A DNA stretch of 36,203 nucleotides, taken from the NCBI GenBank assembly GCA_015067885.1, contig SVLO01000002.1, forward strand, positions 100,606 through 136,808, in the 5' to 3' direction. Position 1 is the first letter of the stretch. Every line of letters begins with the position of its first letter. Below, in pieces: positions 14,913-22,908 of this stretch. Position numbers and translations under genes: made by a program. This stretch comes from Oscillospiraceae bacterium (GTDB lineage: Bacteria; Bacillota; Clostridia; Oscillospirales; Oscillospiraceae). The notes under the pieces were generated by a model. That model made no database searches, was not told the origin of the DNA, and worked only from the letters and a program-made list of their open reading frames with translations.

Positions 14913-16085
14913 TCAGCAGTCGATCTCAAACAGCTTGCGGGGGTAGTTGGTCAGGTTCTCGGCGCCGCCGGCCTTGACGCAGACCACGTCCTCGATACGC
15001 AGGCCTGTCTCGGTCCTGGCACTGCCCAGGAAGATGTCGGCGCAGAAGGTCATGTTCTCCTCCAGCACGAAGTCGGCGCTGGTCTCGATCCAGGGGGCCT
15101 CGCCCTCCATGGTGCCGTTGCCGTGGAAGGGGCCGTACAGCAGCCAGTCGCCGTAGCCCATGGCGGTGACGTTGTCGATGTGGGCCTGGGCCACATCGCA
15201 GGCCCGGGCGCCCACCTGCAGGGAGGCAATGGCGTCCTCCTGGGCCTTGTAACCCACCTCGATGAGTTCACGCTGCTCCGGGGTAGCCTTGCCGAAGACC
15301 ACGGGGCGGCCGATACTGGAGGCGTAGCCATCCACACGGGCGCCGATCTGCAGGAAAGTCATGTCGCCCTTTTCGATCTTCTTGTTGCGGGGGCGGCTGA
15401 TGGCCTGGTTGGAACCCTTGCCGGTCAGTACCCACAGGGGATAGGACTCCCGCTCGGCACCCAGCTCGTGCATCTTGCCCAGGGCCAGGCCCACCACCTG
15501 CTGCTCGGTCATGCCCACCTTGATATTGGCCAGCACGTAGTCAAAGGTCTCCCGGGTGATCTTGGCGGCGGCACGCATACAGGCCAGTTCGTTCTCCGTC
15601 TTGCGCATACGCAGGGCGTTGACCACGTCGTCAGCCTTCTCCACCTTCACGTCCAGATCCTGGCACAGGGCCTCGTACACGCCGATGGTCATCAGGGGCA
15701 GGCCCGCCACGCCAAAGCGACGGATGGGCTTGTCCCCCCACACCTCGGCAAAGACAGACCGGAAGGTATCCAGCTTCTTGCCGGGGTACTCCGGCTCGGA
15801 GGACTCCCGGAATGCCTTGAGCAGACGGATGTCGGGGATTTTGGAGCGGTCGGCGGCGTAGGTGTAGCTCTCCGGGCCGATGAGCAGCAAGGCCTTACCC
15901 TCACGGGGGATCAGCACGCCGGCAGTCTCGAAGGAGGGCCAGTAGTTAGAGAAGTAGCGCACGTACTGGGGCTCGGCCTCGTTGCCGTAGGCCAGCAGCA
16001 GGTCGTAACCTTGTTCGGCCATAGCCGCCTGGACCTTCTCTACACGCAGATCAAACTCCTCCTGGGGAATAAAGGGCAGATTCAT
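14913..16085 (-). CDS. M24/creatinase-fold hydrolase lacking metal ligands
   Basis: The 390-residue protein has the two-domain creatinase/aminopeptidase P layout: an N-terminal domain (about 1-145) and a C-terminal pita-bread domain. In true M24 metallopeptidases the ligands are D, D, H, E, E. Here the first two are changed (LQIGARVDGYASSIGR has Q and S), the histidine survives (PFHGNGT), the fourth is D (MTFCADIF) and the fifth E remains (RIEDVV). This points to a metal-independent hydrolase like creatinase rather than a proline dipeptidase. The ATG at 16085 follows AAAGGAG; it is the last gene of the operon, 5 bases after the phosphotriesterase homologue. Confidence 0.85.
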   Translation of the reverse strand: MNLPFIPQEEFDLRVEKVQAAMAEQGYDLLLAYGNEAEPQYVRYFSNYWPSFETAGVLIPREGKALLLIGPESYTYAADRSKIPDIRLLKAFRESSEPEYPGKKLDTFRSVFAEVWGDKPIRRFGVAGLPLMTIGVYEALCQDLDVKVEKADDVVNALRMRKTENELACMRAAAKITRETFDYVLANIKVGMTEQQVVGLALGKMHELGAERESYPLWVLTGKGSNQAISRPRNKKIEKGDMTFLQIGARVDGYASSIGRPVVFGKATPEQRELIEVGYKAQEDAIASLQVGARACDVAQAHIDNVTAMGYGDWLLYGPFHGNGTMEGEAPWIETSADFVLEENMTFCADIFLGSARTETGLRIEDVVCVKAGGAENLTNYPRKLFEIDC

Positions 16086-16090
16086 GATGA

Positions 16091-17128
16091 TTACTCCTTT
16101 CCGCACAGCCACCGGGCGGGATTTTCCACCAGCAGCGTATGAATTTGGTCGTTGGTAATTCCATATTCCTCCATCATGGGGACGATGTTGGTCAGCACGT
16201 GGTCATAGCCCCAGCCGCCGTAAGTGTGCAGCAGGTTCTTCAGACACACGTCGCAGGACAGCAGCATCTGCCCGCCGTAGCCGGCGTCCAGCAGCTTTTT
16301 CAGCAGGGCCACCCGGTCGGTATCGTGGACGAACAGGCCGTAGCCGGAATTGCGCACCTCCCGGCGGATATAGTACTCCTTGCCGAAGTTGTCAAACTCC
16401 ACGTACACGCCCTTTTCCAGCAGGGCCAAGATGTACTCCTCCCGGTTCTCCACGTCGATGTGGCTGATGCAGATCTTCTCCGGGGCAACCCCGGCCTGCA
16501 GCAGGATGTCGGAGGCCTCCAGACCGTTGGTGGTCCAGGGGTTGATGTGGACGTTGATGGCCGCGCCGGTGTCCAAACTTGCCATAGCGGCGGCACGCAG
16601 CACCCGCCGCTCCTTGTCGTCAAAGATCTCGCTGATGCCGATCTCTCCGATGTAGCCGGCCCGCACGCCGTCCACACCGACCTCCAGCTCGGCCACCATC
16701 AGGTCGGCGATCTGCCGCTCGGTCATCTCGTCCAGTTCCTTGGGGTGGGTAGCTCCCACGTAGAAGCCGGTACCCATGATGATGTTCAGGCCGGTCTCCT
16801 CGGAAATGCGGCGCAGGGCAGCGGGGTCCCGACCGATTCCGGGCAGGGAGGCATCCACCACCGTGTTGCCGCCGGCCTTTTTGAAGTAGCCCAGCTCCTT
16901 CACCGCCAGGGCCTGGCTGTCCAGCAGCAGGTTATCTTTCAGTGCGTAGCAGTCCCGGCTTAGGATGCCCAGGTTCCACATCTCCACCGGCTGGGTGGCG
17001 GGGTCGTCCACGCCGTCCACGGGCAGAGCCTGGTAAAAGGCGGTCAGGTCCAGCAGCACGTGTTCATGGCTGGTGACAACGCCCAGTTGCTCCCGGCCGA
17101 TGGGGCCGGTCACGGTCGTCACGTTCAT
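16091..17128 (-). CDS. Phosphotriesterase-family metallohydrolase
   Basis: The 345-residue TIM-barrel amidohydrolase carries the expected metal sites: HEH at the end of the first strand (SHEHVLLD), the bridging glutamate in YIGEIG (as in the PHP branch, in place of the carboxylated lysine), the histidines of NVHINPW and ISHID, and the aspartate of LSCDVC. Members hydrolyse lactones, phosphoesters or acylated amino acids, so the substrate is open. The ATG at 17128 follows AAGGAGG. It is in an operon with an unknown protein upstream and the creatinase-like protein downstream, which suggests stepwise breakdown of one small compound. Confidence 0.88.
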   Translation of the reverse strand: MNVTTVTGPIGREQLGVVTSHEHVLLDLTAFYQALPVDGVDDPATQPVEMWNLGILSRDCYALKDNLLLDSQALAVKELGYFKKAGGNTVVDASLPGIGRDPAALRRISEETGLNIIMGTGFYVGATHPKELDEMTERQIADLMVAELEVGVDGVRAGYIGEIGISEIFDDKERRVLRAAAMASLDTGAAINVHINPWTTNGLEASDILLQAGVAPEKICISHIDVENREEYILALLEKGVYVEFDNFGKEYYIRREVRNSGYGLFVHDTDRVALLKKLLDAGYGGQMLLSCDVCLKNLLHTYGGWGYDHVLTNIVPMMEEYGITNDQIHTLLVENPARWLCGKE

Positions 17129-17141
17129 GTCGCTTCCTCCT

Positions 17142-17945
17142 TTACAGGGGCAGGTCGCCGTTTTCCTGCATCCAGCGCACCGCCACGTCATAGGACTCGT
17201 AGTCCAGGTCAGCCATGGTGTTGGTGTGCAGCACCACGCCGTCGATCTCGCCGGCAAGCAGCTTCTCCTTTGCCCAGTTCAACTGCCACTCCACCGCTTC
17301 GCCGGTGGCTTCCTTGCTCTCGCCAAAGTTCCACAGATACACGCCCAGCATACGCTTGTTGTTGGGGGTCATGCGCTTGAAGATCTCGAACTTCTCGGGA
17401 ATAAGCGGCACGTCCTTCTCGGCCCAGGTCCACATGATGATGCCGTCAAAGGCGTCCATATAGGGCTGGAACTCGTCGTCCTCCTGCCGGTTCTTGCCAA
17501 ACTGGAAAGTGTACAGCACCATCCAGGTGTCCATACGGCGCACGTCGTTCACATGGAACTTCTCCCGCACCGCCAGCAGATTCTCCAAAGGCACGCTCTT
17601 GTAGCGGTCCCCGGACTTGAAGTCGTCAAACACGGCGCAGCCGATGTTGGCAAAATCCTTGGCATCGGCCAGGAACCCGTCGATGGGGGTGGTGTCGCCG
17701 GCGGCGATGCAGGGGTTGCCGAACTCCCAGCCCACCTGGTTCAGGGTGGTGAAGGACTTGTTGTACTGTCGGCGGTTGACGGGGATGTGAAGGTGGTCGC
17801 CGTCGGGTACCATAAACACGTTGCGCACGCCCAAATAGAGGCAGCCCTCCATGGGGGTCATGCGGGAAACACCGTTGTTGCCGTACTTATTGTTGTAGTA
17901 TCCTTCGGGATGGCCCCACAGCCAAAACTTATCGCGCAGGATCAT
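17142..17945 (-). CDS. Conserved-looking protein of unknown function, TIM-barrel-like
   Basis: The 267 residues have no signal peptide. Alternating hydrophobic strands ending in D/W-rich turns (WLWGHPEGYYNN near the start, GIIMWTWAE near residue 180, GVYLWNFGESK, and a closing GVVLHTNTMADLDYES) resemble a glycoside-hydrolase-type or other (beta/alpha)8 barrel. I cannot name the family. The ATG at 17945 follows AAGGAGG by 7 bases. It is the first gene of the operon (13 bases before the phosphotriesterase homologue) and is divergent from an AraC regulator that probably controls it. Confidence 0.75.
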   Translation of the reverse strand: MILRDKFWLWGHPEGYYNNKYGNNGVSRMTPMEGCLYLGVRNVFMVPDGDHLHIPVNRRQYNKSFTTLNQVGWEFGNPCIAAGDTTPIDGFLADAKDFANIGCAVFDDFKSGDRYKSVPLENLLAVREKFHVNDVRRMDTWMVLYTFQFGKNRQEDDEFQPYMDAFDGIIMWTWAEKDVPLIPEKFEIFKRMTPNNKRMLGVYLWNFGESKEATGEAVEWQLNWAKEKLLAGEIDGVVLHTNTMADLDYESYDVAVRWMQENGDLPL

Positions 17946-17957
17946 GATCGTCCCTCC

Positions 17958-17986
17958 TTGTATTTTGCAAAACACTATGGTACTAT
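17958..17986 (+). promoter_or_regulatory. Possible promoter of the AraC-type regulator
   Basis: TTGTAT (17958-17963), 17-base spacer, TACTAT (17981-17986). The spacer and -10 box contain the direct repeat ACTATGGTACTATG, a possible regulator site. The divergent operon shows no convincing sigma-A pair, as expected for an activator-dependent promoter. Confidence 0.45.
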
Positions 17987-18049
17987 GAGTTTATCACACA
18001 CCCCCCACAGAACAAGGGACAAATGGGTACAAAATATGGAGGTTTGTGT

Positions 18050-18847
18050 ATGTCTGCCGACAATCAGGCTCTGTGTGAGCTGGCAAATCACCTGCATCTG
18101 ACCATTCTGACCTACCGCCGGGCGGAGGTGGATACCTCCTGGCAGGGCGAGGTGCGCGGCGCCCCCTTTACCTACCTCTACTACATCGTGGACGGCGACG
18201 CCGTCATCGAACACGAGGGCGACGCGCTGCACCTGACCGCCGGCAACTGGTATCTGCTGCCCTCGGGCTGCTCCTTCCGCTACCGGTGCGACGCGCGCAT
18301 GGACCACGTCTACTTCCATCTGACCCTCAGCGGGGTGGAACAGCTGGACCTGCTGAGTCAGTGTGCGCACCCACTGCGTTTGGGCTTTGGCCAAGCGCCT
18401 CAGCTGATGTTTGATTGCCTGCAGGGCCACGGCGACGTACTCAGCGCCCTGTCCGTCAAAAACTTCGTCAGCCGGGTGCTGTTGTCCGGCCTGAAGGAAC
18501 ACGCCATCTCCCTGCGCCCCCGCACCCCCTCTCCCCTCATCCTCTCCGCGGTGGCCTACATCAACGCCAATCTTTCCGCCCGGCTGACCACCGCCGAGAT
18601 CGCCGAGCATTGCTTCGTATCCAGAAGCACCCTGTCCAAGCATTTTCAAAGTGAGCTTTCCGTGTCCGTTCAGGCCTATCTTTACGACACCCTGCTGTCC
18701 GAGGCCAGCCGTCTGTTGTTGAAAGAAAACCGCGCCGTGCTGGAGGTCAGCGAGCGGCTTGGTTTCTCCGACCAGTTCTATTTCGCCCGGCGGTTCAAGG
18801 CAAAGTACGGCGTGCCGCCCAGCAAATACAAAAAAATCTACTCCTGA
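18050..18847 (+). CDS. AraC-family transcriptional regulator
   Basis: The protein has 265 residues. The N-terminal cupin-like sensor contains the stretch GAPFTYLYYIVDGDA, then AGNWYLLPSG. At the C-terminus (about 165-265) are two helix-turn-helix motifs: TTAEIAEHCFVSRSTLSKHF and the family signature VLEVSERLGFSDQFYFARRFKAKYGVPPSKYKK. The start at 18050 follows TGGAGG; an upstream in-frame ATG lacks a site. It is divergent from the three-gene hydrolase operon and is its likely activator, with the sensor probably binding the operon's substrate. Confidence 0.9.
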   Translation: MSADNQALCELANHLHLTILTYRRAEVDTSWQGEVRGAPFTYLYYIVDGDAVIEHEGDALHLTAGNWYLLPSGCSFRYRCDARMDHVYFHLTLSGVEQLDLLSQCAHPLRLGFGQAPQLMFDCLQGHGDVLSALSVKNFVSRVLLSGLKEHAISLRPRTPSPLILSAVAYINANLSARLTTAEIAEHCFVSRSTLSKHFQSELSVSVQAYLYDTLLSEASRLLLKENRAVLEVSERLGFSDQFYFARRFKAKYGVPPSKYKKIYS

Positions 18848-18850
18848 CCC

Positions 18851-18885
18851 ATGCCGCCAAGGATTTTCTTTGGCGGCATATTTTT
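18851..18885 (+). terminator. Terminator after the AraC gene
   Basis: ATGCCGCCAA / TTGGCGGCAT with a 9-base loop, then ATTTTT. Confidence 0.85.
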
Positions 18886-18933
18886 GTATATCCCCGCCCC
18901 GCCCTGCATACCCTTTGTATGGGGTGATAAACG

Positions 18934-19404
18934 TTGAAAAACTGGAAAATCTATGCACTTTGGATCGCCGTGGCGGAGGCGGTGGGCGCCCTGTCCGGCT
19001 GGCTGACCCGAGAGGGTGTGCGGGTATACAACGAAACGGTGACCCAGCCGCCCTTCTCGCCGCCCTCTTGGGTCTTCCCCGTTGTGTGGGGCATCCTGTT
19101 TGCCCTGATGGGCTTCGGGGCCGCCCGGGTTTACCTGGCCCCGGCGGGTCCGGACCGCACCCGAGGGCTGAAACTGTACTGGACCCAGCTGGCATTTAAC
19201 TTCCTGTGGAGCCTCATCTTCTTCAACCTGCGCGCCTACGCCTTCGCCCTGGTGTGGCTGGTGGCGCTGTGGGCCATGATTTGGGGGATGCTGGTCGCCT
19301 TCCGCCGGGTGGACCGGCTGGCCGGCTGGCTGCAGCTTCCCTATCTGCTTTGGGTCAGCTTCGCCGCCTATCTGACGGCAGGGGTTTGGATTCTCAACCG
19401 CTGA
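18934..19404 (+). CDS. tspO: TspO/MBR family membrane protein
   Basis: The 156 residues contain five membrane helices, as in the family. The conserved QPPFSPPSWVFPVVW loop, the helix-four-type QLAFNFLWSLIFF and the closing LPYLLWVSFAAYLTAGVWILN are diagnostic. TspO binds porphyrins and related tetrapyrroles and has been linked to stress responses; its role in anaerobes is unclear. The start is a TTG at 18934 with a weak upstream GGGGTGA; no better start fits the first helix. An expression unit on its own or with the esterase that follows. Confidence 0.9.
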   Translation: MKNWKIYALWIAVAEAVGALSGWLTREGVRVYNETVTQPPFSPPSWVFPVVWGILFALMGFGAARVYLAPAGPDRTRGLKLYWTQLAFNFLWSLIFFNLRAYAFALVWLVALWAMIWGMLVAFRRVDRLAGWLQLPYLLWVSFAAYLTAGVWILNR

Positions 19405-19408
19405 CCCC

Positions 19409-19437
19409 TTGCTCCCAGGCGGCAAAGGTGGTATAAT
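19409..19437 (+). promoter_or_regulatory. Promoter embedded in a palindrome before the GDSL esterase
   Basis: TTGCTC (19409-19414), 17-base spacer, TATAAT (19432-19437). The -10 box is part of the left arm of the inverted repeat 19424-19465, and transcription would start in its right arm. Confidence 0.55.
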
Positions 19438-19465
19438 GACCGTGATCGGTCGTTATACCACCTTT
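19424..19465. repeat. 18-bp-arm palindrome between tspO and the esterase
   Basis: Left arm AAAGGTGGTATAATGACC, loop GTGATC, right arm GGTCGTTATACCACCTTT; only one T-G wobble. TTTT at the right edge could make it the tspO terminator, but the embedded TATAAT also makes it a candidate operator. Confidence 0.8.
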
Positions 19466-19482
19466 TGTACGTAGGAGCGCTT

Positions 19483-20115
19483 ATGAAACTCTATTGCCTT
19501 GGGGACAGCCTGACCTTCGGCTTCGGCGTGTCCCGAAATATGCGCTGGACAACCCTTGTTCAGCAGGAAAGCGGTTGGCAGCTTATAAACCGCGGCATCA
19601 ACGGCGACACCACCGGCGGTATGCTCTCCCGCCTGGGACCAGAGGTGCTGGACCCCATCTGCGCCGACCCCGCCGGGCGTCTGGACAGCCGGGTGCTTTT
19701 GATGGGCGGCAGCAACGACGTCTTCTTCGGCGGCACCGACGCCGCCGCCCGGGCCAACATGGCCGCCATGTGCCAGCGCCTCATGGGCGAGGGTCTGGCC
19801 CCCTACGTTGGTATCAGCCTGCCGGTGGATTGGCAAAATGCCCCCCGCCAGTGGGCAGACGTGGTGGACTTCAAACAGTCCGCCGCCCTAATGCAGGGCT
19901 ATTGCGCCTGGCTGCGGCAGTTCTGCGCCGCCTTCCACCTGCCTGTGGTGGACTTCGCCCGGGATTTCACCCGGCCCGACGGCAGCGCAGTCAGCGAGTT
20001 GTTCCACGACGGACTCCACCCGGACGCCCGGGGACACCGCATGATGGCTGACCGGCTGCTGGCCACCCTGAACGCCACCCCGGTGGGCGGAGTGTCCCGG
20101 CGGGAGTCCCTATGA
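19483..20115 (+). CDS. SGNH/GDSL-family esterase
   Basis: The 210-residue hydrolase has all four SGNH blocks: GDSLTFGFG near residue 8 with the nucleophilic serine, the glycine of NRGINGDTT, GGSND in block III, and DGLHPDARGH with the catalytic Asp/His in block V. No signal peptide, so it is probably cytosolic; relatives remove acyl groups from lipids or sugars. The ATG at 19483 follows AGGAG; an in-frame ATG six codons earlier would overlap the ribosome site. The DUF3048 lipoprotein follows 30 bases later and may be cotranscribed. Confidence 0.88.
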   Translation: MKLYCLGDSLTFGFGVSRNMRWTTLVQQESGWQLINRGINGDTTGGMLSRLGPEVLDPICADPAGRLDSRVLLMGGSNDVFFGGTDAAARANMAAMCQRLMGEGLAPYVGISLPVDWQNAPRQWADVVDFKQSAALMQGYCAWLRQFCAAFHLPVVDFARDFTRPDGSAVSELFHDGLHPDARGHRMMADRLLATLNATPVGGVSRRESL

Positions 20116-20145
20116 TCCACACCAAATGATACGGGGGTTGTAATT

Positions 20146-21234
20146 ATGTCAAAACGTCACCTTTCTGTTTGCGCCCTTTCCCTGGCGCTGGTCCTTCTGC
20201 TGTGTGCCTGCGGCGACACGCCCGCTTCCTCCGGTCCGGACGAGTCCGCCGTGTCCACCCTGGCCCCGACGGATATCCTCCCGCCCCCGGAGCCGGTGGT
20301 GCTGTACACCAACCCCCTGACCGGTGAGGCTACGGAAACGGACATCTCCCAAAACCGCCCGGTGGCCATTATGCTCAACAACCTGAAAAAGGCCCTGCCC
20401 CAGCATGGCGTGGCCGAGGCCGACATGATCTATGAGGTCTGCGCCGAGGGCGGCATCACCCGCATGATGGCGGTGTTCCAGTCGGTGGAGGGCGTGGGCG
20501 ATCTGGGTTCGGTCCGCTCCTCCCGCCCCTATTATGTAGAGCTGGCCGCCGGTCTTGACGCCATCTACATCCACGCCGGCGGCAGCAACGGCGCCTATGA
20601 GGCCATCCGGGATCACGGCGTATTCAACATCGACGGCGTCAACGGCCCTTACGGCGGCACCATGTTTTGGCGGGACGCCCAGCGCAGAAAGACCGCCGGC
20701 TTTGAACACAGCCTGTTCACCTCTGACAGCCGCATTTCCGACCTGCTCTCCGGCGCCCTGGCCGCCAAGCGGCAGACCCACGAGGAGGGCTACTCCCTCC
20801 CCCTGACCTTTGCCCAGGACGGCACCCCCGCCGACGGACAGACCGCCAACACCGTCAGGGTAAAATTCTCCAATAACAAGACCGGCGTATTCACCTACGA
20901 CGCCGCCCAAGGCGCCTATCTGGTCAGCCAGCACGGCGCCCCCTACGTGGACGGAAACACCGACGAGCAAGTGGCGGTGACCAACGTACTGGTGGTCATG
21001 ACCGACATCAGTGTCATCCCCAAGGACAAAGAGGGGCGTTTGGACGTGGACCTTGTGGGCAGCGGCAGCGGATACTTCGTCTGCGGCGGCAAGTACGTCC
21101 CCATCACCTGGTCCAAAGCATCTGCCACCGCCCCCCTGACCTACGCCACTGCCGACGGACAGCCCCTGTCCCTGGGCGTGGGCAGCAGCTACATCAACAT
21201 CATCGACCGCGACGACCCGGTCACCTTTGAATGA
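20146..21234 (+). CDS. DUF3048 (YerB-like) lipoprotein
   Basis: The 362-residue protein begins with a lipoprotein signal whose lipobox LLCAC gives a lipidated cysteine near residue 21, followed by a disordered S/P-rich linker. The two DUF3048 domains follow: NRPVAIMLNN...PQHGVAEADMIYEVCAEGGITRMMAVFQ and GSVRSSRPYYVELA are the family hallmarks, then SYINIIDR near the C-terminus. The protein should be held on the outer face of the membrane. YerB-type proteins have no settled function. Confidence 0.9.
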   Translation: MSKRHLSVCALSLALVLLLCACGDTPASSGPDESAVSTLAPTDILPPPEPVVLYTNPLTGEATETDISQNRPVAIMLNNLKKALPQHGVAEADMIYEVCAEGGITRMMAVFQSVEGVGDLGSVRSSRPYYVELAAGLDAIYIHAGGSNGAYEAIRDHGVFNIDGVNGPYGGTMFWRDAQRRKTAGFEHSLFTSDSRISDLLSGALAAKRQTHEEGYSLPLTFAQDGTPADGQTANTVRVKFSNNKTGVFTYDAAQGAYLVSQHGAPYVDGNTDEQVAVTNVLVVMTDISVIPKDKEGRLDVDLVGSGSGYFVCGGKYVPITWSKASATAPLTYATADGQPLSLGVGSSYINIIDRDDPVTFE

Positions 21235-21280
21235 TCCTCCCATTGTAGCGGGCGCACACAGCGCACCCCTACCGAATAAT

Positions 21281-21320
21281 AAAAATGCGCTCCCTGCCAC
21301 GTGGCAGGGAGCGCATTTTT
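21281..21320. terminator. Bidirectional terminator, perfect 20-bp palindrome
   Basis: AAAAATGCGCTCCCTGCCAC is followed directly by its exact complement. It lies between the convergent lipoprotein and pncB genes; T runs exist on both strands. Confidence 0.92.
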
Positions 21321-21322
21321 CA

Positions 21323-22777
21323 TTATTTCTTTTTCCCGCTGGGGTCGTTGAGCAGACCGTGCTTGATGTCCCACAGCTTCTGTGACAGATCCACGTAGTA
21401 GTTGTGGGGGTTTTCAAAGCGCTTGACCTCGTCCCACAGGGCATCCACCTGCCGCTGGCAGTGGGCGCGGCTGGCCTGCAGGTCGGGGACGTCGTACACC
21501 AGCTCGCCGTTCTTGAACACCTGCACCAGCAGGGGTCGGGCCTCGAAGTCGGTGAAGGTTTTGCGCTTCCAGGTGGCGTCGGGGTCGAACAGCTCCAAAG
21601 GCTGGCTTTCGTCGATGACCTCGTCGTGCAGGCAGATAAGGTCCGCCTCCGCCTTGCCGGTGGCCCTGGAGAAGATACGGTACACACTCTTGAAGTGGGG
21701 GGTGGTGATTTTGGCCGCGTTCTCGCTGATCTTGATCTTGGGAATGATGTTGCCGGCCTTGTCCTCCACCGCCGCCAGCTTGTACACACCGCCGAACACC
21801 GGCTCGGACCGGGAGGTGATGAGCCGCTCGCCCACACCGAAGGTGTCGATACGGGCGCCCTGGCGCACCAGGTCGCGGATAATGTACTCGTCCAGGGCGT
21901 TGCTGGCCACGATCTTACACTCGGTCAGGCCCGCCTCGTCCAGCATCTGCCGGGCCTTTTGGGACAGATAGGTCAAATCGCCGCTGTCCAGCCGGATGCC
22001 GCACTTGGTGATGCCCCGAGGCAGCAGCACTTCCTTAAAGGCACGGATAGCATTGGGAACGCCGGACTTAAGGACGTTGTAGGTGTCCACCAGCAGCGTG
22101 GCGTTGTTGGGGTACAGCTCGCAGTAGGTCTTGAAGGCGGTGTACTCGTCGGGGAACATCTGCACCCAGGAGTGGGCCATGGTGCCCGTGGCAGGGGAAC
22201 CAAACTGCTGGTCGGCCATGGTACAGGCGGTGGCGGCACAGCCGGCGATGTAGCTGGCCCGGGCGCCCAACAGGGCGCCGTGGGCGCCCTGAGCCCGGCG
22301 GGAGCCGAATTCCGCCACCGGCCGCCCCTCCGCCGCCCGGACGATGCGGTTGGACTTGGTGGCGATGAGGCACTGGTGGTTCATGGTCAGCAGGATAAAG
22401 GTTTCAATAAACTGGGCCTGAATGGCGGGGGCGCGGACGGTCAAAATAGGCTCGTTGGGGAATACGGGAGTACCCTCCGGCACCGCCCAAATGTCACCGG
22501 TGAAGCGGAAGCTGCGCAGATACTCCAAAAACTCCTCCGCAAAGCAGCCCTTACTCCGCAGGTACTCGATATCCTCCTCGTCAAAGCGCAGGTTTTGGAT
22601 GTACTCCACCACCTGGGCAAGGCCCGCGGCGATGGCAAAGCCACCCTTATCCGGCACACTGCGGTAGAACATATCGAAGTAGCAGATCTGGTCGGCCATA
22701 TCCGCACGGAAGTAGCCGTTGGACATGGTCAGTTGGTAGAAGTCACACAGCATGGTGAAGTTGGTCCTTGCTTTCAT
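21323..22777 (-). CDS. pncB: Nicotinate phosphoribosyltransferase PncB
   Basis: It makes nicotinate mononucleotide from nicotinic acid and PRPP, the entry of salvaged niacin into NAD synthesis. The 484 residues show the family opening CDFYQLTMSNGYF, EFGSRRAQG, the substrate loop GTMAHSW, LLVDTYNVLKSGV, GIRLDSGDL, ASNALDEY and DTFGVGERL. The start at 22777 follows AAGGAGG. Its promoter carries a close match to the palindrome found before niaR and the EIIC-like gene, so it is the strongest anchor for a niacin regulon here. Confidence 0.95.
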   Translation of the reverse strand: MKARTNFTMLCDFYQLTMSNGYFRADMADQICYFDMFYRSVPDKGGFAIAAGLAQVVEYIQNLRFDEEDIEYLRSKGCFAEEFLEYLRSFRFTGDIWAVPEGTPVFPNEPILTVRAPAIQAQFIETFILLTMNHQCLIATKSNRIVRAAEGRPVAEFGSRRAQGAHGALLGARASYIAGCAATACTMADQQFGSPATGTMAHSWVQMFPDEYTAFKTYCELYPNNATLLVDTYNVLKSGVPNAIRAFKEVLLPRGITKCGIRLDSGDLTYLSQKARQMLDEAGLTECKIVASNALDEYIIRDLVRQGARIDTFGVGERLITSRSEPVFGGVYKLAAVEDKAGNIIPKIKISENAAKITTPHFKSVYRIFSRATGKAEADLICLHDEVIDESQPLELFDPDATWKRKTFTDFEARPLLVQVFKNGELVYDVPDLQASRAHCQRQVDALWDEVKRFENPHNYYVDLSQKLWDIKHGLLNDPSGKKK

Positions 22778-22813
22778 GGCAAAGAAACCCTCCTTACAGG
22801 CGGAACACCCGCC

Positions 22814-22827
22814 GATGTCTTGTCACC
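22814..22827. promoter_or_regulatory. Candidate NiaR operator at pncB
   Basis: GATGTCTTGTCACC matches the perfect palindrome at 35062-35075 in 12 of 14 positions. It lies two bases downstream of the pncB -10 box, over the expected transcription start, as a repressor site would. Confidence 0.6.
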
Positions 22828-22829
22828 CT

Positions 22830-22858
22830 ATTTTACCCCATACCCACAGAAAAATCAA
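22830..22858 (-). promoter_or_regulatory. pncB promoter
   Basis: On the minus strand TTGATT (22858-22853), 17-base spacer, TAAAAT (22835-22830). Confidence 0.75.
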
Positions 22859-22870
22859 GCGGTGACAAAC

Positions 22871-22908
22871 AAAAAACAGGCGCACGACATTGCCGTGCGC
22901 CCGTTTTT
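22871..22908 (-). terminator. Terminator of the sulfatase operon
   Basis: On the minus strand AACGGGCGCACG and CGTGCGCCTGTT pair around a short loop and run into TTTTTTG, directly after the sulfatase stop. Confidence 0.85.
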
